Numbered from the stretch's first letter, positions 19,737 through 29,052 are shown. The stretch: DNA of 64,000 nucleotides from Prochlorococcus sp. AG-412-I05 (GCA_003214855.1 QCLC01000006.1:27085-91084); one strand, 5' to 3'. Notes: a model not told the origin generated them from the sequence alone. Made by a program: numbers and translations.

Positions 19737-21217
19737 CTTAGAGCTGTTTTTTGTCAATCCTCACTGTTGTAGGCATGAGCTATTCGGAACTGCGCTCAGC
19801 TGTGAGCCTGGATCCACTTCGATGGATGTGATTGATTTGTTGAGCACTACTTGCATCTCTTTGCTGTGAGAATGATGCCCCAAGCTGATCCAATGCTTCC
19901 AGGGGCTTGTGTGGGAATTATTCCAGTTTATGGGGTTGGGTTTTCTGTAGTCATTGTCAAGCAAGGAAAAATCTGGAGCTGAAAGCAAATCAGAAGCGCT
20001 AGGGGGTGTAACCCAGATTGATGTCCTGCATGAGGAGTGATGCATGCATTAAAAAAAACCGTTTAGGGTGGTACTGAGAGGATTACTTGCAACTGGAATA
20101 GCGTGAAACTTCAAAAGCTATCAAGCTCTTATAGGTGTTGTCTCTCTAAGTTTTTTATCTTTAGACTGGTCATCATTACTTCCCTTGAACAAAGTTTTTT
20201 ACGTTGACCATTGCGCAATAATCTAAGCCGTGGGAAAAACTATAAAAATGAATGATTAAAGATTTAAATGCCTGCTACATATTGACTTTGGCAGTGAGAT
20301 TGTTGACTTGCTAAAGTGCTAAATAGCATGTTGAAAATCAACAATTGGCAGACTTCCAGGCTGCTTGAGAGGCAATAAAGAGAACCTGGCTGGTTGGCGG
20401 GTGATGAGGAGAGCCAACCTTGGAAAGCTTCTCTTTAGTGACATGAAAGATTATAAGCAGGCTCAAGATAAACTCTGAACTTGCTTGCAGTGCTATCTAA
20501 AATACCCTAATAAATGACAGACATAGTCTGCTTTCCAGGGCCCATTGCTGCGGATTGCAGAACCACTATTTCCCCTGGACTGTTGATGGATCCACGCTGA
20601 TGCCCTTTGGTGTATCCATCTCTAGTTTGAAGACACACCGATCAACCCCTCTGTTGATCCTTCGCTGCCGATAGCTTTGGTTCTTTAGTCGAAATGGATC
20701 TTGGCAATACATGCTCCTGGTGTGTTGTTTAATTGATCATTGAGATTGATTGGAGCAATGGAAATCCCTGAAAATAATTTCGAGATAGATACGCAAACCG
20801 TTTGCTCCGCGAGTAGTTTCTCTGCGGATTTTGCCAATCCATGCAAGATCAATTGCAGCGTATAGGAGAAAATAGTTTTAAGGAGGAGATGTAGAAGAAT
20901 GATGCGCTTGATTGATCGAGATCTGAAGTCTGCGTACTAATGCCTTAAAGGTTTACGAATTCCCCTAACAGTAAATGACTTTTCTGAGGGGTTTTTGGTG
21001 TTCTAATCATGCGCAAAGAGCAAAGCTTTTGCAGGTAATAATTTGCCTTGAGAAGGGGTTCTCAAAAGATCTTGCAAAGGGGAGACCTTGCATTCTTCTT
21101 CTTACACCCATCATGTGATCAAGTTCACGAAGATGAGTGAGAGGCAGCAAGGTTTCTTCTGCTTAATGAAATCAGGCTGGTAGATATCGGGCATAGAGCC
21201 CTCACACTATCCAAAAG
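19737..21217. other. 1.5-kb gene-poor spacer
   Basis: No convincing gene is present. Small features include a GGTTGGC/GCCAACC hairpin (20392-20419), an AGGAGG at 20881 before a 13-codon frame (20899-20940), and a weak CCCCT/AGGGG stem with T-run near 20963-21000. The region may be decayed coding sequence or host small RNAs. Confidence 0.4.
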
Positions 21218-21421
21218 ATGAAATCACAGCTCGCCGTCACATGTCTTTTAATTGCCATGGGAATATGTATTCAGGACCAATATCCCCAACAGATGAACGC
21301 TAAAGCAGAGTCGCGCAGAGTTCTTTGTTCAAAGCAAATTGGCATCCCATTTGGCACCGACAACATGAGCGGCCTTCAGTGGGAGAAATTCGGGCAATGC
21401 ATTCGTGAATCTTTGTCCTGA
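21218..21421 (+). CDS. Small secreted hypothetical protein, 67 aa
   Basis: The protein starts with a short signal peptide-like region (MKSQLAVTCLLIAMGICIQ) and continues into a polar tail with two cysteines (VLCSKQIG and GQCIRESL) that could form one disulfide. There is no strong ribosome binding site. The pattern of signal plus two cysteines is repeated in several small proteins of this window, without sequence similarity between them. Confidence 0.5.
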   Translation: MKSQLAVTCLLIAMGICIQDQYPQQMNAKAESRRVLCSKQIGIPFGTDNMSGLQWEKFGQCIRESLS

Positions 21422-21721
21422 GAGTTGTTTGAACTCCGCTCTTGTACCGCAAAGGAGTAGGGCTGACCCTTGGACTAATTGCGGTTTGACCTGTTGAGGA
21501 GGCTTCGCTTACGTTGACGGATCTCTGAGGAGTCCGCTCAGGTTGATCTCATCAGCATCGTGTTTGGGTAGTTTCAAGAGGATGCGGATCTAGTTCCGTG
21601 ATTCATTGCTAGACCGTAAGGGAGTCTTGGTGCTTCCGAGCCCATCTTTTTGTTGAGACTTGGTTGCGACTTAGTGGATTTGTGGCGAGATTTGTGTAGT
21701 GGTGCACACCTCATTAAAGCA

Positions 21722-21904
21722 ATGGCTGTTGGCTCGCTTATTACAGTTAACCTTAATCGAGTCAAGGAAATCATTGATCGCTTAGCCACTGGGGAAGTAG
21801 TAAGCCTGGAGGAGAGGATCAAATCGCAGAAGTATGCAATTCACATTCCGTTTATTGCTGTCATGTTGAGCAAAGCCATTCGAAATCGATCGGAGCTGAA
21901 ATGA
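21722..21904 (+). CDS. Small hypothetical protein, 60 aa
   Basis: From ATG 21722 the product reads MAVGSLITVNLNRVKEIIDR and continues with LATGEVVSLEERI, a charged helix, then a hydrophobic IPFIAVMLSKA segment. The frame is also open from TTG 21650. It ends where the next small gene begins (21906), which suggests a two-gene unit. The coherent helical and amphipathic character favours a real gene over chance, but no family is recognised. Confidence 0.5.
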   Translation: MAVGSLITVNLNRVKEIIDRLATGEVVSLEERIKSQKYAIHIPFIAVMLSKAIRNRSELK

Positions 21905-21905
21905 A

Positions 21906-22031
21906 ATGTACTTATTGAACGAAGCGGGTGGTCCAAGCACTCTTACTATTGCCGCAGTGGTGATTGCTATCCTTACTTCAAGTTGGTTGTTTGGCGCATT
22001 GATAACCCTCCTCACCAAAAGTAGAAAATAA
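21906..22031 (+). CDS. Small single-pass membrane protein, 41 aa
   Basis: ATG 21906 follows the previous stop by one base. The product begins MYLLNEAGGPST, then has a single membrane helix (LTIAAVVIAILTSSWLFGAL) and ends with a basic LLTKSRK tail. The topology is typical of low-mass photosynthetic or respiratory complex subunits, though no known subunit is matched. Translational coupling with the upstream gene is likely. Confidence 0.55.
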   Translation: MYLLNEAGGPSTLTIAAVVIAILTSSWLFGALITLLTKSRK

Positions 22032-22312
22032 CCTTACTTGGCGAAAAGAATTGAGTGTTGAGAATCAATGAGCCATACACTTTTTCAATTCATTGCCTAG
22101 TGAAAGCCCATGATTGGACTAGGGACTAATATTGGTTTTCTAATCATATTTATTGACTTGATTCTTCTTATAAGAAACATCCAAGCAAAGGACCTGAATG
22201 GATCCCTTTGGCGATCCAAGAGATTTATCCCTTCATAAGTATGCAGACAACCTCGTAATTTGAGTCTTTTTACTAGTAAATCATTATGGCAGGGTTAATG
22301 TTAGCTTGATCT

Positions 22313-22344
22313 GAGCTGATGAGCTGATGAGCTGATGAGCTGAT
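22313..22344. repeat. Four perfect tandem copies of GAGCTGAT
   Basis: The 8-bp unit repeats four times without change in non-coding DNA. It is a likely slippage site and strain-variable marker. Confidence 0.9.
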
Positions 22345-22759
22345 AAATTGTTTTTACATTGATTTAGCCAAAGATCCACCATGAACTATGTGAGGCTCAT
22401 TAGCTTGGCTATTTTCAACAGATTATTGAAGTGCCATTAGTGGATTTTCTCGGAATCACATCAGATGCTTCTTTATAGGGTTGTTAAGACACGCATAGAA
22501 AGTGACTGATGACAAAAGCTGATTCTCAAGCGATTGGGGAATCGATTTCCAGCGAGGGTTTGGCACCTCTCCTCTGGAAATGGTTGAACTGAATCTCTAG
22601 CAAAAACCCACCTTATTTTCTGGACCTGGAAGGCCTAAGTCTTCAAGACTTGATCTTGCCTGAACCATGGCAGGCCTTCTGAGTGAATTGTGAGAAATTC
22701 GCCCTTTAGCAAGAATCGCCTCTGATTGTCGACAGAGTGTGCCAGTGAATTGACCGACA

Positions 22760-22773
22760 GTAAGTAATTGTAC
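22760..22773 (+). promoter_or_regulatory. Possible NtcA-binding site upstream of pcb
   Basis: The sequence fits GTA-N8-TAC, the core recognition pattern of the nitrogen regulator NtcA, 140 bp upstream of the pcb start. A TAN3T element (22792-22797) lies 18 bp downstream, slightly closer than the usual 22-24 bp. The core pattern occurs by chance about once per 4 kb, so this is only suggestive. Confidence 0.3.
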
Positions 22774-22913
22774 CTAAAAAATCGATTTTTTTAGCATAAA
22801 TACCTAGGTAGTTAGCACTAATTTGCTGCTCAAGTGGAGTCTTGTTACAGGTTCTAGGTGAATCCCTTAGTAAAGGTTCATAATGCTGCTGGCGTTTCTC
22901 TTGCTCCGTTCTC

Positions 22914-23966
22914 GTGCAAACTTATGGAAATCCTAACCCCACCTATGGGTGGTGGGCAGGAAATGCTGGAACTACAAATCGATCAGGAAAATTCCTGGCA
23001 GCGCATATTGCCCACACAGGTTTGATGGCCTTCTGGGCAGGATCGTTCACCTTATTTGAACTTTCCCGTTATGACCCCTCAGTACCCATGGGGCATCAGC
23101 CTCTGGTTGCCCTCCCTCATCTGGCAACTCTTGGAATAGGGGTCGGTGATGGTGGTGTCATAACTGATACTTACCCAATTGTTGTGACGGCAGTCCTGCA
23201 CCTGGTTCTATCCATGGTTTATGCAGCTGGCGGACTTATGCACTCCCTCCTATTCAATGGAGACATTGGCGAAATGGGAGTTAAGTGGGCTAGAAAGTTT
23301 GACTTTAAGTGGGATGATCCAGACAAGTTGACCTTTATTCTTGGTCATCACCTATTCCTATTAGGCCTTGGCAACGTTCAATTTGTTGAATGGGCTAAGT
23401 ATTACGGCCTGTATGACAATGCAGAAGGTGTAGTACGAACTGTAGTACCAAACCTGAACATTGGCATGGTATGGAATGCTCAGTTTAATTTCCTAGCTAT
23501 TAATAGCCTTGAAGATGTAATGGGCGGCCATGCCTTCCTCGCATTGTTCATGATGTCCGGTGGCCTTTGGCACATTGTTACCAAGCAAGCTGGTGAGTAC
23601 ACCACATTTAAAGGCAAAGGAATCCTTAGTGCTGAAGCTCAGCTCTCATGGGCCCTTGCAGGTGTAGGTTGGATGGCTTTAGTTGCTGCCTTCTGGTGTG
23701 CTTCTAACACAACCATTTATCCAGATACATTCTTCGGTGAAGTTCTAGATCTCAAATTCAGTATCTCTCCTTATTGGGTTGACACTGCAAATCTTCCTGA
23801 AGGAACCTACACATCACGTGCTTGGTTGACCAACATCCACTACTACTTGGGATTCTTCTATATCCAAGGTCATCTGTGGCATGCCCTCAGAGCTCTCGGA
23901 TTTGATTTCAAGAGAGTTTCCAATGCTATTGGCAATGCCGACAGCGCAACAATTACTCTGAACTGA
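22914..23966 (+). CDS. pcb: Chlorophyll a/b-binding light-harvesting protein Pcb
   Basis: The 350-aa product starts with GTG at MQTYGNPNPTYGWWAGNAG, the normal N-terminus of Prochlorococcus Pcb proteins. Six membrane helices bear the chlorophyll-ligand histidines expected of the CP43/IsiA family, for example in AAHIAHTG, LPHLATLG, VLHLVLS, FILGHHLF, GGHAFLA and IQGHLWHALR. The large lumenal loop of CP43 is absent. The protein forms membrane antenna rings with divinyl chlorophylls around photosystem I or II. Low-light strains have more than one pcb; I cannot assign this to the PSI or PSII type from sequence alone. It has its own terminator. Confidence 0.95.
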   Translation: MQTYGNPNPTYGWWAGNAGTTNRSGKFLAAHIAHTGLMAFWAGSFTLFELSRYDPSVPMGHQPLVALPHLATLGIGVGDGGVITDTYPIVVTAVLHLVLSMVYAAGGLMHSLLFNGDIGEMGVKWARKFDFKWDDPDKLTFILGHHLFLLGLGNVQFVEWAKYYGLYDNAEGVVRTVVPNLNIGMVWNAQFNFLAINSLEDVMGGHAFLALFMMSGGLWHIVTKQAGEYTTFKGKGILSAEAQLSWALAGVGWMALVAAFWCASNTTIYPDTFFGEVLDLKFSISPYWVDTANLPEGTYTSRAWLTNIHYYLGFFYIQGHLWHALRALGFDFKRVSNAIGNADSATITLN

Positions 23967-23989
23967 TTAGTTCTCCAGTAATTAAATCA

Positions 23990-24021
23990 AGCCCTGCACT
24001 CATGTGCAGGGCTTTTTTTTT
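23990..24021 (+). terminator. Strong intrinsic terminator of pcb
   Basis: AGCCCTGCAC (23990-23999) pairs with GTGCAGGGCT (24004-24013) around a TCAT loop, then a run of nine T residues. The stem is nearly the same as the minus-strand terminator at 24399-24424. Confidence 0.95.
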
Positions 24022-24389
24022 GCTTAGGAATAGTCTGATTTGTCCATTGATTGAATATTCCTTTCTACTTTCTTACAGATTTTTCTAAGCTCAATCCTGC
24101 TATCTATGGAAGTTTAGGGCTAAACGGGCCTCAAGCAAATACTTGGAATGGTTTTGCTGCTCCTAATTTTATGAATGTATAACTCTCAAGCTAAACAGAA
24201 CACATCTAAAAAACTCATCATTTTAAAAAGCCTCCAGTCTTATTTCTCACGAATAGGGTTGGACTATTTTGCTTTTGTAGATTTTAGCTTTGTTGGTTGT
24301 GGCTTTAAACCCACTAACCCACTTGCCTCCTTCTTCTTGGTGGGGGCGTAGCTTTGCTCCCTTTTGTGGATAGATGGCTTGATTTTTTT

Positions 24390-24424
24390 GCAAAAGAAAA
24401 ACCCTGCACACAAGTGCAGGGTTT
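24390..24424 (-). terminator. Intrinsic terminator of the 101-aa membrane protein gene
   Basis: On the minus strand ACCCTGCAC/GTGCAGGGT arms (24414-24422 and 24401-24409) enclose a 4-nt loop and are followed by TTTTTCTTTT. The 8-bp core stem CCCTGCAC is shared with the pcb terminator. Confidence 0.9.
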
Positions 24425-24480
24425 AATTGAACCTATTTGAATTTTAAATTCATTAGGGATTATCGTGGATTCTCTTGTTA

Positions 24481-24786
24481 TCAGGCACCACTGAAGTTTA
24501 AAAGCCAGCCTAGCCCTAGGCATTTCCATTCTGCCGGGCAACTTGCAACGGATCCAATGCCATTGGGATCAGCATTTACGCCAAAGAACCAAAGGATCAT
24601 TACAAATAAAGCAGGCCCACCAAGTAAAAGTGCATGAATGGCACTAACTTGTTGATCCTCTACACCACGCCACCAAATAATAGGTGGAGCCAGCCACCGC
24701 TGCATCCACTTGGGAGCACCGTCGAGTGGGTCAATTGGATCACCTACATTTCGTCCCATAATTCCAGGGGTGAGCGAAGACCTCAT
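24481..24786 (-). CDS. Single-pass membrane protein, 101 aa, convergent with pcb
   Basis: The protein has a polar N-terminal half with PIDPLDGAPKWMQRW and IIWWRGVEDQQ, then one membrane helix (HALLLGGPALFVMILWFFGV) and a C-terminal stretch with two cysteines (SCPAEWKCLG). Tryptophan content is high, as in pigment- or quinone-associated proteins. It may be a thylakoid protein because of its proximity to pcb and paired terminators, but this is inference. I do not recognise the family. The start could be ATG 24786 or the second Met ten residues later. Confidence 0.65.
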   Translation of the reverse strand: MRSSLTPGIMGRNVGDPIDPLDGAPKWMQRWLAPPIIWWRGVEDQQVSAIHALLLGGPALFVMILWFFGVNADPNGIGSVASCPAEWKCLGLGWLLNFSGA

Positions 24787-25245
24787 AGTTCTAGCATTTC
24801 TTGGGCGAATTAGAATTATCTGATTGCAAAGTTGAAGTTACTCTTCATTGCTTGTGATGCCCCATCTGTAGGCCTAAATTTATCAGAATATCTTGATACC
24901 AGATTGGTGATGGGCTTTTTACAAGCAATGCCTTTGTATGCGCTGTTTAAATGATCTGGATTGTTTTTTCCTCGCAGCACTGTTTGGTGATTTTTTATCG
25001 AAGGGTCCTTACAGCACGAATTGGCTTTTCGGGCTGGCTTGACCTTGAGTTTTTTGGAGCGCCCATAAGGCTTCTTGCCTTGCTACTTACAACGAATCCA
25101 TTATGCGCAGCTTGCCTAATGCCCTAAGCGATAACGATCGTATAAGGCTTATGAAACCACCAAGCAGATTTGAAAACATGGTAGAAATGGTGCTTAAAGC
25201 TGGGTTTTATAGTGTATAATTAACCGGCTTTGCATTCTAATTCAA
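24787..25245. other. Spacer with promoter for the 30-aa gene
   Basis: No coding frame is supported. The right end holds a good -10 box TATAAT (25215-25220) with a weak TGCTTA about 18 bp upstream. Confidence 0.5.
25191..25220 (+). promoter_or_regulatory. Sigma70-type promoter for the 30-aa membrane peptide
   Basis: A perfect TATAAT lies at 25215-25220, 26 bp before the ATG. The -35 is weak (TGCTTA, 25191-25196, 18-bp spacer). Confidence 0.5.
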
Positions 25246-25338
25246 ATGATTCCTTCAGCTGCAATCCTTGGAGTCCTTGGCATTCTTGGTTTTGCTTTCT
25301 TCTTCTGGTTGGCCGTTAACGATCCAGCAGACGCCTGA
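25246..25338 (+). CDS. Tiny single-helix membrane protein, 30 aa
   Basis: The frame encodes a short single membrane helix (AILGVLGILGFAFFFWLAV) with a polar NDPADA end. It has its own promoter-like -10 upstream and a perfect 12-bp terminator after the stop, so it is almost certainly an expressed monocistronic gene. Size and topology resemble low-mass photosystem, cytochrome b6f or NDH-1 subunits, but it does not match those I know (PsbI, PsbK, PsbT, PetL, PetN, PsaI, PsaM). A role in a thylakoid complex is an inference. Confidence 0.8.
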   Translation: MIPSAAILGVLGILGFAFFFWLAVNDPADA

Positions 25339-25351
25339 AAATAAATTGCTT

Positions 25352-25386
25352 AATTGGGCAGAGTCTTTCTCTGCCCAATTTCTTTT
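25352..25386 (+). terminator. Strong intrinsic terminator
   Basis: AATTGGGCAGAG (25352-25363) pairs perfectly with CTCTGCCCAATT (25369-25380) around a 5-nt loop, followed by TCTTTTT. Confidence 0.95.
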
Positions 25387-25956
25387 TGATTCTTGTATGG
25401 TTTCTTGGAGCACATCCATAGAATACCACTGCTAAATTCATTTTAAAAAGCTGGGAAAATTTGATTCTCTCCTGATGTGGAAAAAGCTCTTTGCTTGACT
25501 GCATCTTGAGAAAACAGAACTGCTACGAATGCTAGAGATACTAGAATCTCATGCAGTTACACGAATCAAAATTTTCTCAATATATAGCAAGGCATACCTT
25601 TAAGACTTAGTGTGTGGAAATCACTCTATTTCCTTGTTTGCTTAACCGGAAATGATACCGTTTGTGCAATTTTTTGTGATCAATTTTAGACCTTTGCCTA
25701 TATAGAACTTTGTTTTTCATTCATGAATGAATTCTGATTTGAACACAGGATTCAATTGAGATAGCATTCGCGGATGTGTTTAAGTAAGATATGAAGAGTA
25801 CATCAATGAATTCTCTTTTTTGTCGACATACAAGAAACGCTTTTGCCTTTTCTTAAGCCTTAGTTACACCATTTATGGTTGAGTCTTAGGTCAGAATTTC
25901 TTGCTTAATCATGAGGGGAGACTCACCTGAAAAGACCATTGCTTTAGTTATTTGGC
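25387..25956. other. AT-rich spacer before the MFS gene
   Basis: No gene or clear structure is visible. A promoter for the transporter is expected near the right end but I cannot place it. Confidence 0.4.
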
Positions 25957-27219
25957 ATGATCACAAAAGCCCAAGAAACATCTAACATGCGTGTGATACT
26001 AGCGGGCCTCGTTGGTAACGTGATCGAGTGGTATGACTTCGCTTTGTATGGATACTTTGCCAACGTTATTGGACAACAGTTCTTTCCCTCAAGTAATCCT
26101 TCTGTTTCTCTAATTGCTGCTTTCGGAGCGTTTGCCGTCGGCTTTCTAGTTCGGCCTTTTGGAGGACTTTTGTTCGGACGTATCGCTGATTTGCTGGGAC
26201 GAAAACAGGCTCTTATCCTTACCTTGATGGCTATGGCTATTCCAACAGTGCTAATGGCCTGTATGCCCAACTACAGCAGGATTGGCATAGCCGCCCCGAT
26301 AATAGTTGTTTCGTTGCGTATCATTCAAGGATTATCAGTTGGCGGCGAGTACACAACATCGATTGTCTATCTCGTTGAGAATGCCCCTGATCAACGACGA
26401 GGCTTCTTTGCTATTTGGGGGCTATGGGGTGCAGTATTGGGAATTCTGTTGGCTTCAGCAGTCGCCAGTTTTCTTGCGAATATTCTTGATCATCAACAGC
26501 TAGATCTCTGGGGTTGGAGAGTGCCTTTTGCTCTTGGCTTTCTTGTCGCATTAATAGGACTTTTAATTCGTCGTGGCCTTGTTAGCGATGTATCTACTGA
26601 AGTATCCAGAGACCCAGTACAACAGGTTTTTGGAAAATACCGTATGCAGGTATTACGCTTGTTCTTGCTTAATATTGGTGGCGGTGTTGGCTTCTATGCA
26701 GCTTTTGTGTATGTTGTGAGTTATATAAAAGAAATAGATATGGTGTCTGAACGCATAGCTTTGAATATAAATACAGTTTCTATGGCAATACTTTTACTAC
26801 TTTATCCACTAACAGCTTGGCTTTCAGACCGTATTGGACGCAAACCCTTGTTGCTCGCTGGGGGAGGCATGCTGATGATTGGCTCGATTCCACTTTTTCA
26901 ATTGATTCACACCACTGATCCTTCACGAATTTTCGTAGGGCAGCTTGGATTTGTGATTGCACTCGCAACTCTTTCGGGAGGATTAAATGTCGCGAATGTG
27001 GAGCTAATGCCTAAGGTGGTTCGCTGTACCGGCCTGGCGTTTGCCTACAACACTTCTATGGGAATTTTTGGTGGTACAACACCATTAATAGCGACCTGGT
27101 TAATTCAGGGAAGTGGAAATCCAATTAGCCCTGCTTACTGGGTAGCGGGCAGTGCTTCGATCACCTTATTAACAAGTATCTTTTGGGTTAGAGAGACGAG
27201 ACTTTCAAGCCTGTCTTGA
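25957..27219 (+). CDS. MFS transporter, metabolite:H+ symporter (ProP/KgtP-like)
   Basis: The 420-aa protein has about 12 membrane helices. Motifs of the metabolite:H+ symporter group are clear: GNVIEWYDFALYGYFA at the first helix, VRPFGGLLFGRIADLLGRK between helices 2 and 3, and RIIQGLSVGGEYTTS around helix 4. A second DRIGRKPLL loop marks the start of the second half. Relatives import osmolytes such as proline and betaine, or organic acids; the substrate here is unknown. The start may be at MRVILAGLVG, ten codons on. Isolated in a gene-poor region, it may be strain-specific. Confidence 0.92.
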   Translation: MITKAQETSNMRVILAGLVGNVIEWYDFALYGYFANVIGQQFFPSSNPSVSLIAAFGAFAVGFLVRPFGGLLFGRIADLLGRKQALILTLMAMAIPTVLMACMPNYSRIGIAAPIIVVSLRIIQGLSVGGEYTTSIVYLVENAPDQRRGFFAIWGLWGAVLGILLASAVASFLANILDHQQLDLWGWRVPFALGFLVALIGLLIRRGLVSDVSTEVSRDPVQQVFGKYRMQVLRLFLLNIGGGVGFYAAFVYVVSYIKEIDMVSERIALNINTVSMAILLLLYPLTAWLSDRIGRKPLLLAGGGMLMIGSIPLFQLIHTTDPSRIFVGQLGFVIALATLSGGLNVANVELMPKVVRCTGLAFAYNTSMGIFGGTTPLIATWLIQGSGNPISPAYWVAGSASITLLTSIFWVRETRLSSLS

Positions 27220-27446
27220 ACATAGAAAAAACAGATCAAGCATCGCTATTCCCCAATCAAGGTTATTTACCAGCCCATTATTAACCTGATGAGATACCCT
27301 CAAATTGTTTGATTTGACTGCTATTGCCGACAGCACTCGGAAGTACGGCAGGCCTCAAGCGCAATTTGTTGCGTTATAAGTATTAGACCACACATGGCGG
27401 ATTCGTTTAATATCCTCTTATTAGGAACCAGCCATTCGTTTACGCC

Positions 27447-27581
27447 ATGGATTTGTCAACAGTACTTCTATGGGCCTCTTTACCATTTGCACTGATAACG
27501 CTTTATTTTGGAACTAGAAATGGATATTACGATAGTGATTTGTATGATGGAGATGGATGCGCACATGATGTGCAGAGATGA
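27447..27581 (+). CDS. Small membrane protein, 44 aa
   Basis: ATG 27447 opens a frame with one N-terminal helix (TVLLWASLPFALITLYF) and an acidic, aromatic tail GTRNGYYDSDLYDGDG. The hydrophobic start and regular composition suggest a real small thylakoid or plasma membrane protein. It is not followed by a clear terminator. No family is recognised. Confidence 0.6.
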   Translation: MDLSTVLLWASLPFALITLYFGTRNGYYDSDLYDGDGCAHDVQR

Positions 27582-27965
27582 TACTCTTTTCATTGCTAGC
27601 TTTTATTAATCTTGAGATGCTCTGACTCTTCCTCGCTTGACTTGTGTCAAATCCATAGAAATTTTTGAATTGTACAAATAAATACTGAGGTTCAAATCAA
27701 TTAATCTATAGTTTACATCTCTATGTAAGGAACCTTTTTGATTCTCTTGTAGATATGATAATTAATCTTTTTAGTGAAATCGATTCAAAACGAGAACTTG
27801 AATTTATGATTATTTATAAACAATAGCTGGTCTAGGCTTTCTTTGGCATGAGTCTTGATTTTGGTGCAGCGTATTGCTTTACTTAATCAGTCTGTAAATA
27901 ATCTATTGTAGCTGTAGGTGTTCTATTGAGGAATGCTTATTTTGTAGGGTTAGTTGATTTCACAT
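27582..27965. other. AT-rich spacer
   Basis: I see no gene, repeat or strong hairpin here. Confidence 0.4.
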
Positions 27966-28568
27966 TTATTCGTGGCCACCATTACAACTCATCACTTTTA
28001 TCGCAAGATCATCTTTATTCATTCCATTATTATTCGAAGTAGATTCAATACATTCATTCTGTGACTTAGCCCAACGCGCAATCGGCTCAAGCCCTTCAGC
28101 AATCGGCTCAAGCCTAGAAACACCAACGACTAGGGCGATCGTGCTGATTGCTGCCATCAATGTGTAGGTGAGATCTTTGGCAATTTCTAGTTTGTTAACT
28201 TTACGACGTTCTGGCTGTGTGATTTTTGGGGAGGCCTCAATTGCCTTCCAGTCAAACCGCGTTTGCGAGGTAGGGATTAGATCTGAGTTGAGTTTTGTTC
28301 GCGAGTTAGCTATTGGCTTTGAGTCATGAGTCGATCGAGAGGTAAGGATTGGATATGAAGAGGCAGGAATTGCTTGCATTTGAGGGATCTGATCATCGTT
28401 GCTAGTCGTTGATTTAGAAGCTTCTGATCGTGGCCTCCATCCTGCAATGGTGATCACAAGCGAGACAGCCGCTACAAATAACGTGCGCAGGCTTTTCAAA
28501 GCATCACGGAGCTCCATCGCCAGGTGTCCTCTGTCTTCGAAAAAGTCCGGGGTTGTTTCTTTGGTCAT
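27966..28568 (-). CDS. Two-helix membrane protein of unknown function, 200 aa
   Basis: The protein has one predicted membrane helix near residues 27-44 (RTLFVAAVSLVITIAGW), a polar Ser/Thr/Pro-rich middle of about 85 residues that looks disordered, and a second helix near 133-152 (LMAAISTIALVVGVSRL). A heptad-like LEPIAEGLEPIARWAKSQ follows, with two cysteines towards the end. The middle segment has low complexity. It is likely an envelope or thylakoid protein; nothing in its neighbours suggests a function. Confidence 0.6.
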   Translation of the reverse strand: MTKETTPDFFEDRGHLAMELRDALKSLRTLFVAAVSLVITIAGWRPRSEASKSTTSNDDQIPQMQAIPASSYPILTSRSTHDSKPIANSRTKLNSDLIPTSQTRFDWKAIEASPKITQPERRKVNKLEIAKDLTYTLMAAISTIALVVGVSRLEPIAEGLEPIARWAKSQNECIESTSNNNGMNKDDLAIKVMSCNGGHE

Positions 28569-29052
28569 GCCTCCTTTTAGCTTATTTCATCCTTTGTGAG
28601 AAGTCGCTTTGAACGTCGATTTGTCTCTGCAGGAGAAAAGCCTGTATTTCTTCAATTGTAAGACATCAGTAGCGGAGTCATTTCATTGCCAATCAGCTTT
28701 TTTGTCAAGACAGAAAACCCTTTTGATCTTGCTTCACCGATGAACATTGCTAATTGATGTTTATTCTAGTCTGTTTAATTGGTGCAGCTCTAGTCAGGTT
28801 GAGATGGTTGATCTGCAGGACCATCGCTAATCTGACTCTCTCAATGAAGACTTATATGCTCATGATAGTAGCAATTCCTACTTCGTTTAGAACATTGCCA
28901 ATGGTTTAACAACTTCATTCTTGTCTTGTATCTGATGTGCCAACAACGGTCTAATCTTTAAGCCGTTAGGGCTTAATTTATATGATGGCAGTATTATGCT
29001 GATAATACTGCCATCCTTCCGAATAGTTTCATAGCAACCTTTTGAACAACGA
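28569..29052. other. Spacer with perfect 14-bp hairpin
   Basis: No gene is supported. The hairpin at 28984-29015 ends 37 bp before the next start codon and so lies in its probable leader. Confidence 0.5.
28984..29015. repeat. Perfect 14-bp inverted repeat with 4-nt loop
   Basis: GATGGCAGTATTAT (28984-28997) and ATAATACTGCCATC (29002-29015) are exact reverse complements with a GCTG loop. No T-run follows. Its position in the leader of the gene at 29053 suggests an operator, an mRNA-stabilising stem or an attenuator. Confidence 0.8.

Larger units (their letters stand above)
22032..22913. other. Spacer and promoter region of pcb
   Basis: The left part holds the GAGCTGAT tandem repeat (22313-22344). 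A 27-codon frame at 22508-22591 is too weak to call. The right part is the pcb leader, with the NtcA-like site (22760-22773) and a 16-bp A/T palindrome (22776-22791). Confidence 0.5.
23967..24480. other. Spacer between convergent pcb and 101-aa gene
   Basis: It contains two terminators facing each other (23990-24021 plus, 24390-24424 minus) and no supported gene between them. Confidence 0.6.
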
